DNA of 64,000 nucleotides from Tomocerus qinae (lineage: Eukaryota; Arthropoda; Collembola; Entomobryomorpha; Tomoceridae). The DNA lies in the NCBI GenBank assembly GCA_020055645.1, contig CM034547.1, forward strand, positions 20,809,013 to 20,873,012, given 5' to 3'. A program made the position numbers and the translations under genes. Positions 1 through 13,563 of this stretch are shown here, one piece after another. Numbering within the stretch: the stretch's first letter is position 1; each line of letters begins with the position of its first letter. The notes beneath the pieces were generated by a model. It did no database searches, was not told where the DNA came from, and was given only the letters and a program-made list of their open reading frames with translations.

Positions 1-1315
1 CTACGTTTCGTGGCGGGAGGAATAGACAGGTAATGTGAGATCCCGGACGAAGTAGACCAGGCTGTCCGGAATCACAAAGTATGGATATTTTCACATGATT
101 CACCCCCAAATTGTCAACACCTTTTTGTCAACCCCCTTTTGTCAACACAATTAATGCAAGATTTTTTTTCAACACCAAACTACCTTTTTGTCAACAAGTT
201 ATAGTAATATAAGATCCTTATAGTGCAGTACCGTATTTAGAAGTCGATTTCGGAGGGGGCAATGACGTCATACAATTATATGTATTCGGCATTATCGCGC
301 GAAGCGCGAAAAATTTTGGCTTATTTTAGCTAAAATGAGTCAAAAATAGCCTAAAAATCACATAAAACCGCGCGAAGTGCGAAATTTTTTGATATTTTGA
401 GAAAAAATTTCCTCTTTTCTTGGATTTCGGGGGGGGCATTTGCCCCCAATGCCCCCCCCTCAATACAGCCTTGTTATAGTGTATGTTTACAGGAGCTTTA
501 GGAACCGTGGTATACAGTCATCTGAGTAGATAGATAGAGTAGACTGCCTTGCCTGTGCTCTGATACTCTGTGTAGATTACCATTTTATGCATTATCAGAT
601 ATTTAAATTTCTGATAATGATAATGAATGGAAGAGGGAAGAGAAGGTAAGATGTTTGAACTTTATTTGTTCTTGTCCATTTGAGCTGTGCAGAACAGAGT
701 CCCTTGCTTGCAAGTATTTTTAGGGAAAATGGCATTATATTGTACTTTATTTACTTCAAAAACGAATAAAGTTACTCAACAACTTGCCAGAAACGGTTAT
801 GTCTACAGTTTAGACAAGTAAGTTTTTGTGGCATGACAGTGGCTCGACCAATGAAATGCTAATTTTTACCACTGCAAAATCTGAAAAAATTATCGTCGTG
901 AGACACTTGGATTGCAGACGGGACGTTTAAGACTACTCCAAAGATTTTAGGGAAAAAAACTCAACTCTATGTAATTCATGGCATTTATAACAAGTTGGAC
1001 AAAAAAGGCCGAACACTTACTTGACATTGCTGGTTGACTGATTAATTTGTTATTATTACAACTTATTTACGTTGAGACTTATTTACCCAATTATATCGTA
1101 AACTTACTTTTACACATTCCTGTATACAAACATACTTCTAACCTATTGAATAAACATTTTGTTGACAAAAAGTGAATGCTGTGTTGACAAAATGGAAAAC
1201 CGTGTTGGTAAAAAGTTTTTTTTCCTGTTGACATTTAGGGTTTGACAATTTGGGGTTCTTCCTTTCACATACTTCTTCGGGCCCCTCCCGAAATTCTTTT
1301 CTGGCTGCGGCCCTG
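1..1315. mobile_element. hAT-like non-autonomous DNA transposon, left end outside window
   Basis: The right end at 1301-1315 reads CTGGCTGCGGCCCTG, the reverse complement of a hAT-type terminus (CAGGGCCGCAGCCAG). The identical 15-mer ends the complete small element at 2930-3050. Inside each end lies an array of about five degenerate copies of TTTTTGTCAACA: plus orientation at about 111-196 and inverted at about 1160-1240. The blocks around the arrays (CCCCAAATTGTCAA at the left, its complement near 1240-1255) also mirror each other, so the left terminus should lie at or just before base 1. No transposase reading frame is visible. A second MITE sits inside at 226-473. The hAT assignment rests on terminus style; the target duplication cannot be tested because the left flank is missing. 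Confidence 0.6.
226..473. mobile_element. hAT-type MITE nested in the larger element
   Basis: An approximately 248 bp element is flanked by the 8 bp direct repeat TTATAGTG (218-225 and 474-481), the target-site duplication size of hAT transposons. The ends are CAGTACCGTATTTAG and, inverted, CAAGGCTGTATTGAG. The body holds GCGCGAAGCGCG palindromes and a G-run/C-run hairpin near the right end (GGGGGGGCATT...AATGCCCCCCC). It is clearly homologous to the element at 54765-55197, which has its own different 8 bp duplication. Confidence 0.75.
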
Positions 1316-2929
1316 ATAAATTTTATCAACATCACACAATTGCAAGTAGTCATTTAACTTTACCTCAGCTGTCTGTCGTATTTTTTACTTTTTTCGGAAA
1401 TCTCTGGCGACTTGGGCGACGGGGAGGCTGAGCTTGCCATCATGCTAGGTTTTCATTTAAGAAATTCGTATTTATTTGAGCTTACCAGAATACAAATTAC
1501 TCCCGATTTTAAAGGATATAGAAAAGCAGCAATAAAAAAGTACCTGCAAATTAATCATATTAGTTTCCTTTCACAAGATATTTTAGCTGACAACATCAAC
1601 AAATCAATAATTCACATTTCTTAAATCAAAAAAAAGTCAATGAAGTTGGAAGTTTCTTCCAAAGTCTACAATAAATAAATAATAGTATATATCTGATTTT
1701 TCCTAATCAAAACTGTGAATAATTTAGCCATTAGTTATAAGTCATAAGTAATGAAAATATTGACCGATAAACTGAAATTACCTTTGAAGATTAAAGTTTA
1801 TTAGTGGAGTTTACTTTTAATAGGTGTAGATTCCGTTCCACTTTTCTTATCAAGTCACCAGTTATCAATCAGTTGTTCGCCTGAAGGATGCACCGGTCAA
1901 ATATTAGGAAATGCTGTTCCTATTTCCTACTCTTTTTGGTCTTTAGCGACTCCAAACTCTACTCTGTAAATAAGCACATCAAAAATATCAACCAAAATTA
2001 TACCAAATCACAGTATTTGGGAAACTGTGACAGTCTGTCGAATCGACGTTTGAATAGTGTCAGCTGTCAGCCAACGCAATCTACAAACCGAAAAATCCTA
2101 TCAGCTACGAATATTATAAATTTGTGTAAGTAACTATTAGTCAGTAGTAGTTAGTCATTAGTACCTTAGCTCAGCAGCACTGCTGGTGGGACTGGCATAG
2201 CCAGAGAAAATGAAAGTGTCGCAATTTTTGCAGTCCGAATCTGAATGGATCCAAAAAATTGTTTTACTCAATGTTTGTTTATGTAACTTATCGTTTCCTC
2301 TTGCAAATTGATTCACAAACACAAACGGTGATATTATGCAAAAATGTAAATGACAACAATAATTTCCTTCAATAGAGGAGGATGATTGAGAATAACTAAG
2401 AGTCTTGAGAATCGGCTTCCAGAGATTTTATTCATTTATTCATAAAGCTGTTCAATTAGCGGGATTTGACAATTCACTGGAACAGACGGGAGATGCTGCT
2501 GCTGACGTCAAGTCGTTACGTTTGGTAGAAGTTGCATCAGAAACAATCTTCTCTCTCACTTGGTCGAGACGGTCCAGTCGGGCTGGGGTCGGTCGGGACG
2601 GAGTACGGGAGTCGGGCAAGTCGGGACACGGACACGGACAAGTAGTATCAATATCAATTACCAAAGGCTTTTGTCCGTTAAAAATTATAGATAGTGATAC
2701 TTTGATATTTGATATGTTTAATTATTATTCTCTTGCACAATTGTTGACCAAATTAAAATTCAATTTTTACTATTTATAATTGGAGAAAAACGGGGTTTTC
2801 AATTTTGGTTTAAATATTCTGAATTTTATGGTTTTGGGCATTTGCTTGATGTGACTATGTGACTAACGAAGTAACTTATTCCGGGCAACTAGTAGTTAAG
2901 AGATGACATATTATTATTACAGTATTTAA
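1316..2929. other. Non-coding stretch, no gene recognised
   Basis: Only short reading frames without family resemblance occur here. A local GC-rich, TCGGG/GGACA-rich patch at about 2565-2645 stands out from the AT-rich surroundings. It produces a 124-codon frame (2405-2779) of repetitive composition that I do not regard as a gene. Confidence 0.5.
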
Positions 2930-3050
2930 CAGGACCGCACCCAGAAATTAAATTTCGGGAGGGGGCGATAAATATTAATTTTTTGGTTTTAAGACAAAAA
3001 ATTCTTTTCTTTCCTTCGATTTCGGGGGGGGGGGCCTGGCTGCGGCCCTG
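2930..3050. mobile_element. Short hAT MITE with 8 bp target duplication
   Basis: The element is 121 bp. The termini CAGGACCGCACCCAG and, inverted, CAGGGCCGCAGCCAG match at 13 of 15 positions. The flanks GTATTTAA (2922-2929) and GTATTTAG (3051-3058) match at 7 of 8 positions, as expected for an old 8 bp hAT duplication. The body contains TTTCGGGAGGGGG and a run of G. It has no coding capacity and must have been moved by a hAT transposase in trans. Confidence 0.8.
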
Positions 3051-6000
3051 GTATTTAGTCGTTTCCTATTGTCCACATAAATACAACGTCCAAACATTAT
3101 GGATCACGCATTACTTTCATCCAACACATGAAGATGAGTACCTCAACTTTCGCTATTAGAATTTGGTTGGACCATAAATCAAAGATTCTTCTGCTGGAAA
3201 AGGAGCATTCATCGAGGATTATCTGGATTTTGCATCGGATATTTGGTTGGATATATGCTTTAGAGCTGCATTTATGAACGAAGAATGCTAAAGAAATCTG
3301 CAGTATGAAAATTAAAGATACACCAGATATTGAGAATTTCACATCACAAATACTCATAAAATATTTATTACCACCATGTAGCATTATTATTATTACCTAT
3401 CTTGTGACAGTATTACAATTTTGCTCACTGACAACCTAAAATTAGTGATTACGCGGTATTTTATTTATTTATAGGTACATGCTTAATTCTAGACCATCTA
3501 TTTTGATGCAAACATTTTTAATCGTAATTATAATAGTAGCACAACCTACAAGTTGTTCCGTATGATTGCATTTGTTTGTTTTTGCTTATTAAAGCTTAAA
3601 AGCTATTTTCTTAGCTAAATACTACTAAATTAGACACAACTAAAACCATCGTCGCCTCGCGAGTCTAAAATGTGTTTGTATTTAGTTAAACATGAGGAAA
3701 GGAAATCTTTCCCTATAGCCGAGAGCATAAAAGCTTTTCATTTATACATCTTTTAAGCGTTTGCATTTCTCATGCTTACAATATGGACACACAGTTTATC
3801 ACATTTAAATTACCTATTATCATGTAAATTACTCCTAGCTGCCGAGCCATGGTCTATTTTCTAATTGTTTTACTTATTTCAATAATAACGTTCCTCGCCA
3901 TTTCTACATTATTTTCATACATTCATCGTACTAAGTACTAACTAATTAATACATAGGTATACAGTATTTAAGGTTACTTAACTACTGTTATTACTATTGT
4001 AAATATCATATTCACAATTTTTCTCACTAGTACCAAAGCAATATTGTTTAGTGGAGAGTATTATTAGTAGGGAAATGTTCTCAAGCGTCTATAAGTAGCA
4101 CCTTTATTCTATAAATGCTCCTCTTTTCATTCTGTAAACTTTCCTTTGCAGATTTCATTTCTGTCCGTATCATATGATTACAATATGTTTAGTTAAGATA
4201 AGACATAAATTGAGGTAAAAACATTAAAAATGATTCCTGCATCTATCTAGTAATCTGTACCTTATAGTACCATTACTGTAGTTCCACCGACTTTGGAGTT
4301 TCAGGAACATACAATTAAGTTATTTCGAATAAGTGTTGGAACATATTCAATAGAATGTATCCTGACAATATGACGAAATTATGCCCTTCTAGAGTTATGT
4401 TGATACTTAAATATTTTTAGATGTCTTCCTTGATTTTATACCTCAAAATCGAATCCTAAAAGCATTTCTATTTTATTTTCATCCTTTCCATTTGCTTTGC
4501 GCACTGAGTTACCAAACAGAAACTATAACTGACTAGCAATAAGACTGGAGCTAATCATGTACCATTAATTAACATTAACTATTAGTTAATAAGTGGGTAG
4601 AATGCATCCACTTTTGGAGTTTTCTACGTTTTTACATGAGATTGTCGGGCAATTTTTAATGGCTCTTGCTTCCGCTGAACCATTAATTGATTACTATACT
4701 AACTCGAAACATCTTATACTAATGATACTACCCTACTACCTAAACCGAGACATTTGAAGATTTCAAATTGTCCTCAACAATCTTCTCAACATTTTTTGAC
4801 GCTTAAGAACTAAGACTGACAAATATAGCAATAGTATTCGAATACAGAAAGAACTGTTGAAGTCTGCATAAAATATGTTACTTAAAAGCTTTTCATACAC
4901 CAGGGCATGAGAGAGTCCAAAAGTAAGGACCCCTCCACTTGGGGTTTCAGTAGATATTTCAGCAATATAATAAAAGTATTATATAGGTTATGAACATAAA
5001 AAATTAAATATATGGTAATTCTATATACACCTGCAAAGTCTACATCGACTCGATTAAAACAGTATTATAGTATATGTGCATATTTATAAGTTATTGAATA
5101 AGCTTCTTTCTACATAACTTACTATGCAGATTATGGTTGCAATATCCATTATGCTAACTCAGGCATAGTAGACTACATTCTATAACTACTAATGGAAATT
5201 CCCACTTCCAACATATGATTTTAGTTTCATCTACTGAGCATTCCCATATGCTAAAAGAAACTATTCTATAAAATAACTATTCTTTCTCAGAAATTCAGAG
5301 TTTGAAGGTTCTCTGTTCAATATTAATTAATACAGAATGCATATTTCACGTAGGTCCTGTATGACCGAGACCAAATGATTATATTTCCACTCTGTTCTCC
5401 GCACGTAAGAACCTAGTTATGTACACAAGGATTGAAATGGCGAATGGAGAAAAGATGAAACCACATACGAACATTTGGGTTTATTTGCTCGAATAAAATA
5501 GTACATTGAAGTGGAGGCTTCTGATCAGCTCAAGACTTGAGTTCAAATACTATTTCTCCTTCTCTAGTGTGCAAAACAGTGAAATCCTCTACTGCTCTAC
5601 ATACAGTCAATGCATTGTATTAAATACATACATTGACAGAGACTGGATTATAAAGAATCTTGTTGTTCTGAATGGGTTCTTCAATTTCAGTACTAACTTA
5701 AATAGAATATTATTATGCAGTCACTCCAAATTCTTATATCTGTAGAGTTAACACTAATAACTTTGTACATGCATCTGTGTCAATAAGAAAATAGACTGAG
5801 TGGGGTAGACTTGGCTAGACTGTTGAATGGGGATTCTATTGTAATGCAAGAGTATGAGATAATCTTTTACATTGTCAAAAGAATTTAATACGAATGTATC
5901 CTACTTAACTTAATTGATGTTTGCTACGCAGTTTTAGTTTAACTTTCAATATTTGCAAAATGACTTGTGATTTTCTGCTTTCGTGAACTTTGTTGTTAAT

Positions 6001-9000
6001 ACATCTATTATGAACTGTTCTTTTCAATTTATCATTGTCCAATTACTGTCTGAAAAGCCATTTCTACTTTCTCTGATCTTCATTCATTAATATAGAGCAA
6101 CCACAAAGCCTACACAATGTAATTTTCTACTTTCTTCTTATCCAGTGCCTTTGAAAGTGTACATTCAGTAACATGTATGTAGGACAATAGTGTACGTCTT
6201 CGTACAGAATACAGATACGATTAAAGTATGCAGGTAACTTATTTGTGATTACTTAATGGCATCTCAGGAGGCATGGCATAACAGCCTATGCATACCTACT
6301 TAATTTATATATATGTATTAATATTTACTATACATTTTAAGACTAATGAACATTAATACTTTCATCTTTGTTTACCCCTTCAATTAACCAGGCTCATATA
6401 GGCTTAAATATTATACAGTATCTCCAAACAGCGATGCCTATCTAATTACAATTCACTTTACAAATATAAACTTCTTAAATGTTTATATAGGTAAATATGA
6501 ACTGTAAAATAAAAGTTTTTCAGTTTCACCAACACACGTGCACATTTAACTTACGAAATCAATGTAAATCCCAGAGGAAACAAAAAATGTTCCAATATCT
6601 TGTAATGACAATGATATTATTATTTGATCCCGTTTATGAATTTGATTATCGAGGTCAGTACACATCATTCAAATTTATATTAATTAAGAAAGCGCAAATT
6701 TCTAGCTGCCTGTCATCCTTTAAGTTATTTACTCGACACTTGGAATTTATTTCAAAACTATTTTTAGATAAATTATAGAATTCTATGAAGCTTTGTAATT
6801 TTGGCTGGGTTTTTCTCGATAATAAGTAAAAGCAAGCAAATGGGGTAACTTAAGGTATCGTTGGGTCTAGGTCTAACCAGTTTACTCGTAATAATGGCAA
6901 AGCTTCAGCTTTATTTATAAGTCATAAGATAATTAAGAAACCTAAAGTTACTAATTGCTCTCTAACAATATTACCGATAATGGATTTAGTAACAAATTAA
7001 ATTATTCATTTAATGGGCGCTTTCTCTAAGGGCTTTGACTAACGTTATCTCATCCTTGATTCATGCCATATACTGCAAAGTTGATAATAATTGCAGTACT
7101 ATAATTTCACACAATAAAAGAATTGTACTTAAACTGTGCTTAATGACTAACTTTATTTGTTTTAGCTTATAATATCGCAGTACACTGCTTCCTACATACT
7201 AAACTGTTTACGCAGAGTTTAAAAGCCCTTTCAAGAATAAGCAGAGCAATTCCCGTCAGAATCCCCTGATGAGTATTTTGTTAAATTTGTGAGATAAGTC
7301 ATCTTAGAATTTTAGTACAAAACTTTAACATGTAATAAATAGTCTGAGTTTGGATTAAATACAACAAATCTCCATAGGGCAAAAGTTTCCTTAAGTCCAT
7401 TCTCTGTAAAGATTTGGCTTTAAAAGCTTTTGACAACTAATTGTAAGTTAAGGAGAACAAATGCTGGAGGCTCTAATCATAGGTTAATCATGCTGTAATT
7501 AACTGAGGAACTAGACTTAATTGGTTTGATAATTACTTCTTCGTCCTTTGATTACACTTCCGACTGTTCCAACATATAATTTGCAACTATCCTACAGTAA
7601 ACAATTATTATTCTGTTGATTGGGGTTGCTTTACGTACACTGTAATTAGGACGTCTCCTACCTCGTGTTGATGTTTTTCATACTGAATTCATGATTTGAA
7701 TAAGGTAAAGTACCTAATAATATAAACTTCATTAAAAGATCAACTAAGGGAAGGAATGATTTACGCTAGAAATGTTTTACGTCACATATACAAACCTGTA
7801 ATTTAGATTGTATCATAAAATATAGGATAGAATCTTGCTAGATTGCTTGTAAAAGCAGCATAGAAAGTCAATTTACAAAGAAATCAGAAAGAGAAAGCGG
7901 GTAATAACTTAAATACCAATTCTTGAAAATGATACTCAGTAATAATCCTGCCTGTGGTAATTTTATACTGAGATACATAAGTATACCTAAGCTGATTATG
8001 AATTTGTTGCATACATTCAGATTGCGTTGTACGGTAGCAGAAGGGAATCAATTAAAATGATAGAATACCTGCGTCTTTTCTACTTATTACATATATAGAC
8101 CATGATTATATACACGTGATTTCTTGTTGAAGGTGAAATATGTATCCAATGACCTCTGTCAGGGGTTAAAGCTTAAAGTTTGCATATATATACGTACACT
8201 ATTGAAAACGTCAAGTGATATTTAGTAAGACAAGCAAGAGAAATGTGATACATAATGGATTTAACTTTCTTCCCTTTCAGCATCTACGTTCTTTGATGTT
8301 GATTGGGTACTTCTAATACCTAGTGAGGTTTGAACCAGCCTTTTGAAATTATGTTATCTTATTATTGGTTACAGCTTACACAGGGAAGGTTATTAAATGA
8401 CAGAAAAGAAATCCTCAATGACGGCGACTCTGATTTTTGTGAAAGTGGAGGAGAGAGAAACGTGACTCTGAGAACCCATTACATATTATGTGACTTCCAC
8501 TTGAACGTTTGACCAACCTACCATTTGTTTCAAGGCGCATCTGCTTAGGGATTGCTAAGCAAATACTTTCATAATGTACTTTATTGCCTACAAAATGCAA
8601 GTCCTTTGGCCTTCGGTTGTTATATCACGCTTTTAGGTATTTTTTATATTTAGTTAATGCTACATTATATGTCATGGTAAAATACAGTTGCAATTTACGA
8701 TGCAATATTCCCCGACCATCCTCCTCATTACAAAAGCTTTTACCTCCTTAGCAAAGAGCTCTATTCCAGAACAGCCTTAAAAGTCTTTTCAAGACAGTCA
8801 ACGATAATATTTGACTAAGAGTAGTATAATGTCATCATACGAAGACTGAACATTGGCAAATGAATTCATTACTTGCATCATAAGCTAACTACTTCTTTGC
8901 TATTTTTATCTAAAAAATTATCATATCCCTATACTTAAGAAGCGAATATTGATCGAAGCATTTCCCCAACGCTATCAAAGTTAATGTTTATTATTACTTG

Positions 9001-12000
9001 CATGTAAAATTCACATTTTCCAGCATTCAGGACATTCAATTACGCTACAGCATATCCTATTTTCATACTCGTCAACAAAATCTATTTACGTTCACTACCA
9101 GACCAAGTCTCAGTAATAGGAAATAAGGACAAAATATGTCCTTAAAGAATGTCTCAGTCGAACTACTTATAAATATTTACTACGTATCAACATGTAGGTA
9201 TTAATTGATGCATTCAGAACGAAACGCTCAAACTATTCGTACGACAAAATCTTCATTTCCAAGAAGAAAATCTGACTTTGATGAAATATATTATGCACTT
9301 TTCTCAAATGGGTGCTCTTGTATCTCCACGACTGCCATTAACTTAACAAGTTGCTCCAAGTTCTCATCTTAACGTTTTTCTGTTTGCCTCGCATTTGCTC
9401 CTTCTTAAAGTATGCTCTGGTAGCTCATATAACTATCTTTTAGATAGTCATAGAAGATAGTTACATAAAATTACGTCCTTAACTATAATGACCTAACTCA
9501 AAGTTGAGTTTTAGTACTTGTATTAGTAAAAGCGGTTTACCTTTTTAGTATGTACATATCCTATTTAGTATATGATTTATCATGTAAAATCACCTTGCAA
9601 GTAACCAACAACATCTTAATAGTGCTAGTACAACAATTATATCCTTACCACTACAATGTATAAACCTTAACATTATAAACACATACACGTTTATACATCA
9701 ATATTTTACTTGAAGTAATTTCCGGTAGTCCACTTAACTACTTTAGTTTTGTCAAGATAAATGCATTAGTTATGTTGACGTATTAAGCTTGAGTAGTGAG
9801 AGGAGCCATGTTTACTTAACATGACCGATTGTCTCTTTTCTAATATTAGCTCATTATGTTAGTTTTACATTGTTTTGTTAGTACAGTATATTATGGTATG
9901 ACTGATACTGATACATCCGACCAAGTCCTTCCAACCACTAAAAGTTTTTTTGCTGGTTACTGTACATAAACTCGTTGAATAACAAAGATAAGATACTTTT
10001 ATGTTACAGTTGCATACTTTGCAATAAAAAGATGAAGAATGTGTAAATAGGTAGCTTTAAGTAGCTTCTTGCATGTATGTTTACTATAACTGTACATAAT
10101 ATAGCTATAGATACAAAGGCAATGCACTTAAATCGAGTGTATATGTATTAATAGTCCCCCGGCACTTACTACACTTTTAAATAAATTGCACAAATGTATA
10201 CATGTACCCATTGCAGGCAATATGTCATCATAATTTATGAGACATTTATCAGAGAAAGTAGCCGTGCCTGCACTTTGTAATATATGTGTATCGTATCACA
10301 GCTTAAGATACTAATAGATAGTACTAATGGGTATTTCATGTAGTTAGAATTACAAAGTCCAAAAGTAGGTTTCTAGAAAATGGAATAAAATAATGGAGGT
10401 TTCAACTGCTAAAGTGCTTAATCGGAGAATCTATCTAGATTAAATCAAGAGTTTACTTCTCCCACGTATATAAGCTTTCTCCAAGATATATTTCGTCTAA
10501 TATTAGTGGAGTGTGAAAGTGAACAAACAGAAAGGCGGTCGAGTGGAAAAGAGGAAGCGTTGATGTTTAATAAAATAAAAGGCAGTAAAACAGAAAGATA
10601 GATATTTATGTTGTAGTCTAGAAACTGGACAGAGCAACGGAGTTGTAACAACGGACTGGCTATTTTATCTGGTTGAGTTGCCATTGAAGGAAAGACGAAG
10701 CCAGAGGCAAACAATTTAGTAAGATAAAGTATATTAACATGCCTATCCACAAGATAGAAAGTGTGTAGACAGCCGAAGCAATCAAACTAAACCTCGAGCA
10801 CAGTAGGTAGCTCTATTTCCCCCATCACCACTGTATACATTAACTGCTTTTTAGGTACACTACACAATCTGACAAAATCAGAAGGATATGGAAGTGCAGA
10901 AGCTTGAGTTCAATTGCAGTTCCACTTGATGTATCATTGGGAGAGAAGCAATTCCATATAGAATTCTATTACATATTCCACAAACATCAGACACCATAGC
11001 TAAGTGTGCTTTGCATATATATTATATACATGTACCGTACAAAGCTCCATAAAATACATTCACAATCACAATCATCTTGGCTTTGCATATTGACTACCTA
11101 CCACTTAATATACGTACCTATTGGAATCCGCAGATTCCCTACCTACTTACACTTACAAATATCTATACTTTGCATAGAGACACTCTTCTATGACATATTT
11201 CACTGTAAGAGTCTTGTTTAAGAATCTTTGTACATACTTTCCAAGTTCTCAACAACTGCTATAGTTTTCCTTCCTATATTTATACTCACGTTTTCTCCAA
11301 GTATATTGAAGTGTCACTGCCAATATGTACATACCTGCGTGGTTTTCGAGGATTTGTGCAATATGCACGTTTATTTAGTTTGTCGAGGAAACGGACGGAA
11401 TCCAACATCCAAAGCTTTAAGTCGAGTCATATTAGAAATGCATGGAATAAGTGGGAATTCACAATCCTAGGATAGATATATTTTATTAGACAACGTAGTT
11501 TTGGTCGGTCAGTGACGTGTGCATCACTATCTCCCTCCTTTCCTCAAACAACTCTACATCCCAAGCATACCAAATCCTAGCCATTTCTACATCAAACCAA
11601 ACTCAACTAAATATTTCTGTTATAATTAATATATTTTTGTATTTTGATTTCACTGTGCAAATCTAAAAGATTGCGTATAGTCTGTGATCAGAGACCTGGG
11701 GAAATGTAGGACAGATTCAACAACTGTGTTTTAAAAGACACACGCAAATATTGATCAGTTATACAACGGGGAAAACTGATCCTAGATGGAAATGATGAAA
11801 GGATCGCAAAGTAAATAAGGTTTACACTATTTGGAGATGGATTATAGAGTTAGCGCCATATGAAGACATATTTTCATCAATACTCGGATATTTTCATACT
11901 AGTATCGCATCTTCTCTTACCTCCTGAATAAATTCGTATCTAAAAAGCTTGTCTATCAGTGCGATTAGCAAGATATAGGCATGAGAATACCAAATTATGA

Positions 12001-13563
12001 TCGACACAAGATAACAAATTCTTACTTTACAAATCAAGAAATTCTATGAAAACTTTGAAAACGAGAGAATTGTTGTGAAATTGTAAAGAGAATTTGTTAG
12101 ACTTTTTGTTAAGACATATAAAAATATAAGTATACTAGAACATCGTTCAATAATAATATGACTTTCACAGGGCTAAACTTAATATAAAACTTTCACATGT
12201 GAAAAGGATGACATGATGAAAATTTTCTATGGAATTTAGGCTTCAAAAGGGAAATCAAATTTGCATGGTGAAAGCCATATGGCTGCCATACAGTGAATAT
12301 AGTAAATAGAGATACTACTGTTATTGCATGAATTAGAAAATAAATATAAGTGCAAACGAAGTATAAGTTTACTAAGTATGTTTGTGAGTTGAGTGAAATG
12401 TAGACGAAAGATGACAGCGTTGAAATGTTTGGTTGACGTGTGAGTGTTTAACTTTACTGGTTTCACTGCTTTCCCTGGAGAAAGTCTGCTTTTGTTGTAT
12501 ATCTTGGGTGCAGTATATTGTGTGTAGGCGTTTAACTGAAACTTGTTTGCAGAATCTGCACCTTGAGTTCACACGAGATGACTTGAGGATATGAATGAAT
12601 TGGAATGGATTCGATTGGAGCTCTAATGCTCGTATTCTGCTAGGTATCTTATTTTATAGTACGATAGTACTTTGGTCTCTGTTGAAGTATTAGCATTGTG
12701 AGTTGCCTTGTAGTTGTAGAGAATAGAGAAGTAAGTGGATCTAGACGGAAGAATGTGAACTGCCTTCCTTTCTACTTTCTATTGTACTTGTATTAGATAA
12801 TACGTACGTCAAGCCGAGTAGTAGTAAAGTTTCGTTTACGTACGGATGGTGATAATGGTTTCGGAGAGTCAGTAGGAAGAAAACGTAAAACGTAGACAGT
12901 AGGTAATAAAATGGAATGAGGAGACGATAATGCTTACAATAAAAGAATTGACGACACTGGATAGATACCGGAAGAAATAAATGGCAAGGGTTGCAGAACA
13001 GTATTGCATACAGACATAGTATTTACATAGAGTTCTTCTGTCTCTAAATTGAATGAAATGGAAGATATAGCATCATTGCACGCTAGTAAAATAAAGTTGG
13101 ACGAACTACAGCAATATACTTATTAGAAGAGCACATATCAAACTAGTTTGAATCGTGCACTAAACAGTATTAGTCTTACAACTACAACTTAGGTTTGTTT
13201 AAGGAGGTATACATAGAAGTGTTGTCAACAGATGATTGTATAATGTATCTAATAAAACGTTTTATAAGGGAATAGGGAATCAACTAATGTGTATCATAAA
13301 TGTTTGGGGCCATTTTCAGCACTGAAATTTTCTATAGGGGTAAACTACTACAACAGTAAAGTGAACAGAGTCACTCGGACTAAGTAGTAGTGTGTAGGTA
13401 GGTATGTCTCGAAAATGGATCAAACGAGATCGTGTATTGGAGACCGATATGACATAATGACGAAGATGTGTCGGGTATTCATTTTGGGTGGATGTGTGTT
13501 GTAGTAATTGCTTTGCAGATGTAGAGTAATAATTGGGAATGGGTCTAATGAGGGGTCTGCTTA
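3051..13563. other. Gene-free stretch; minus-strand 3' UTR of the GPCR expected at its right edge
   Basis: No reading frame longer than about 100 codons and no recognisable domain, RNA gene or long repeat was seen in 3.1-13.5 kb. The sequence is uniformly AT-rich. The part just left of 13564 should contain the GPCR 3' untranslated region, but I could not identify a convincing polyadenylation signal. Confidence 0.5.

Noticed and set aside
2405..2779. 124-codon frame over a GC-rich patch
   Set aside because: The openness comes from TCGGG-type repeats lacking stop codons on both strands; no protein family is recognised.
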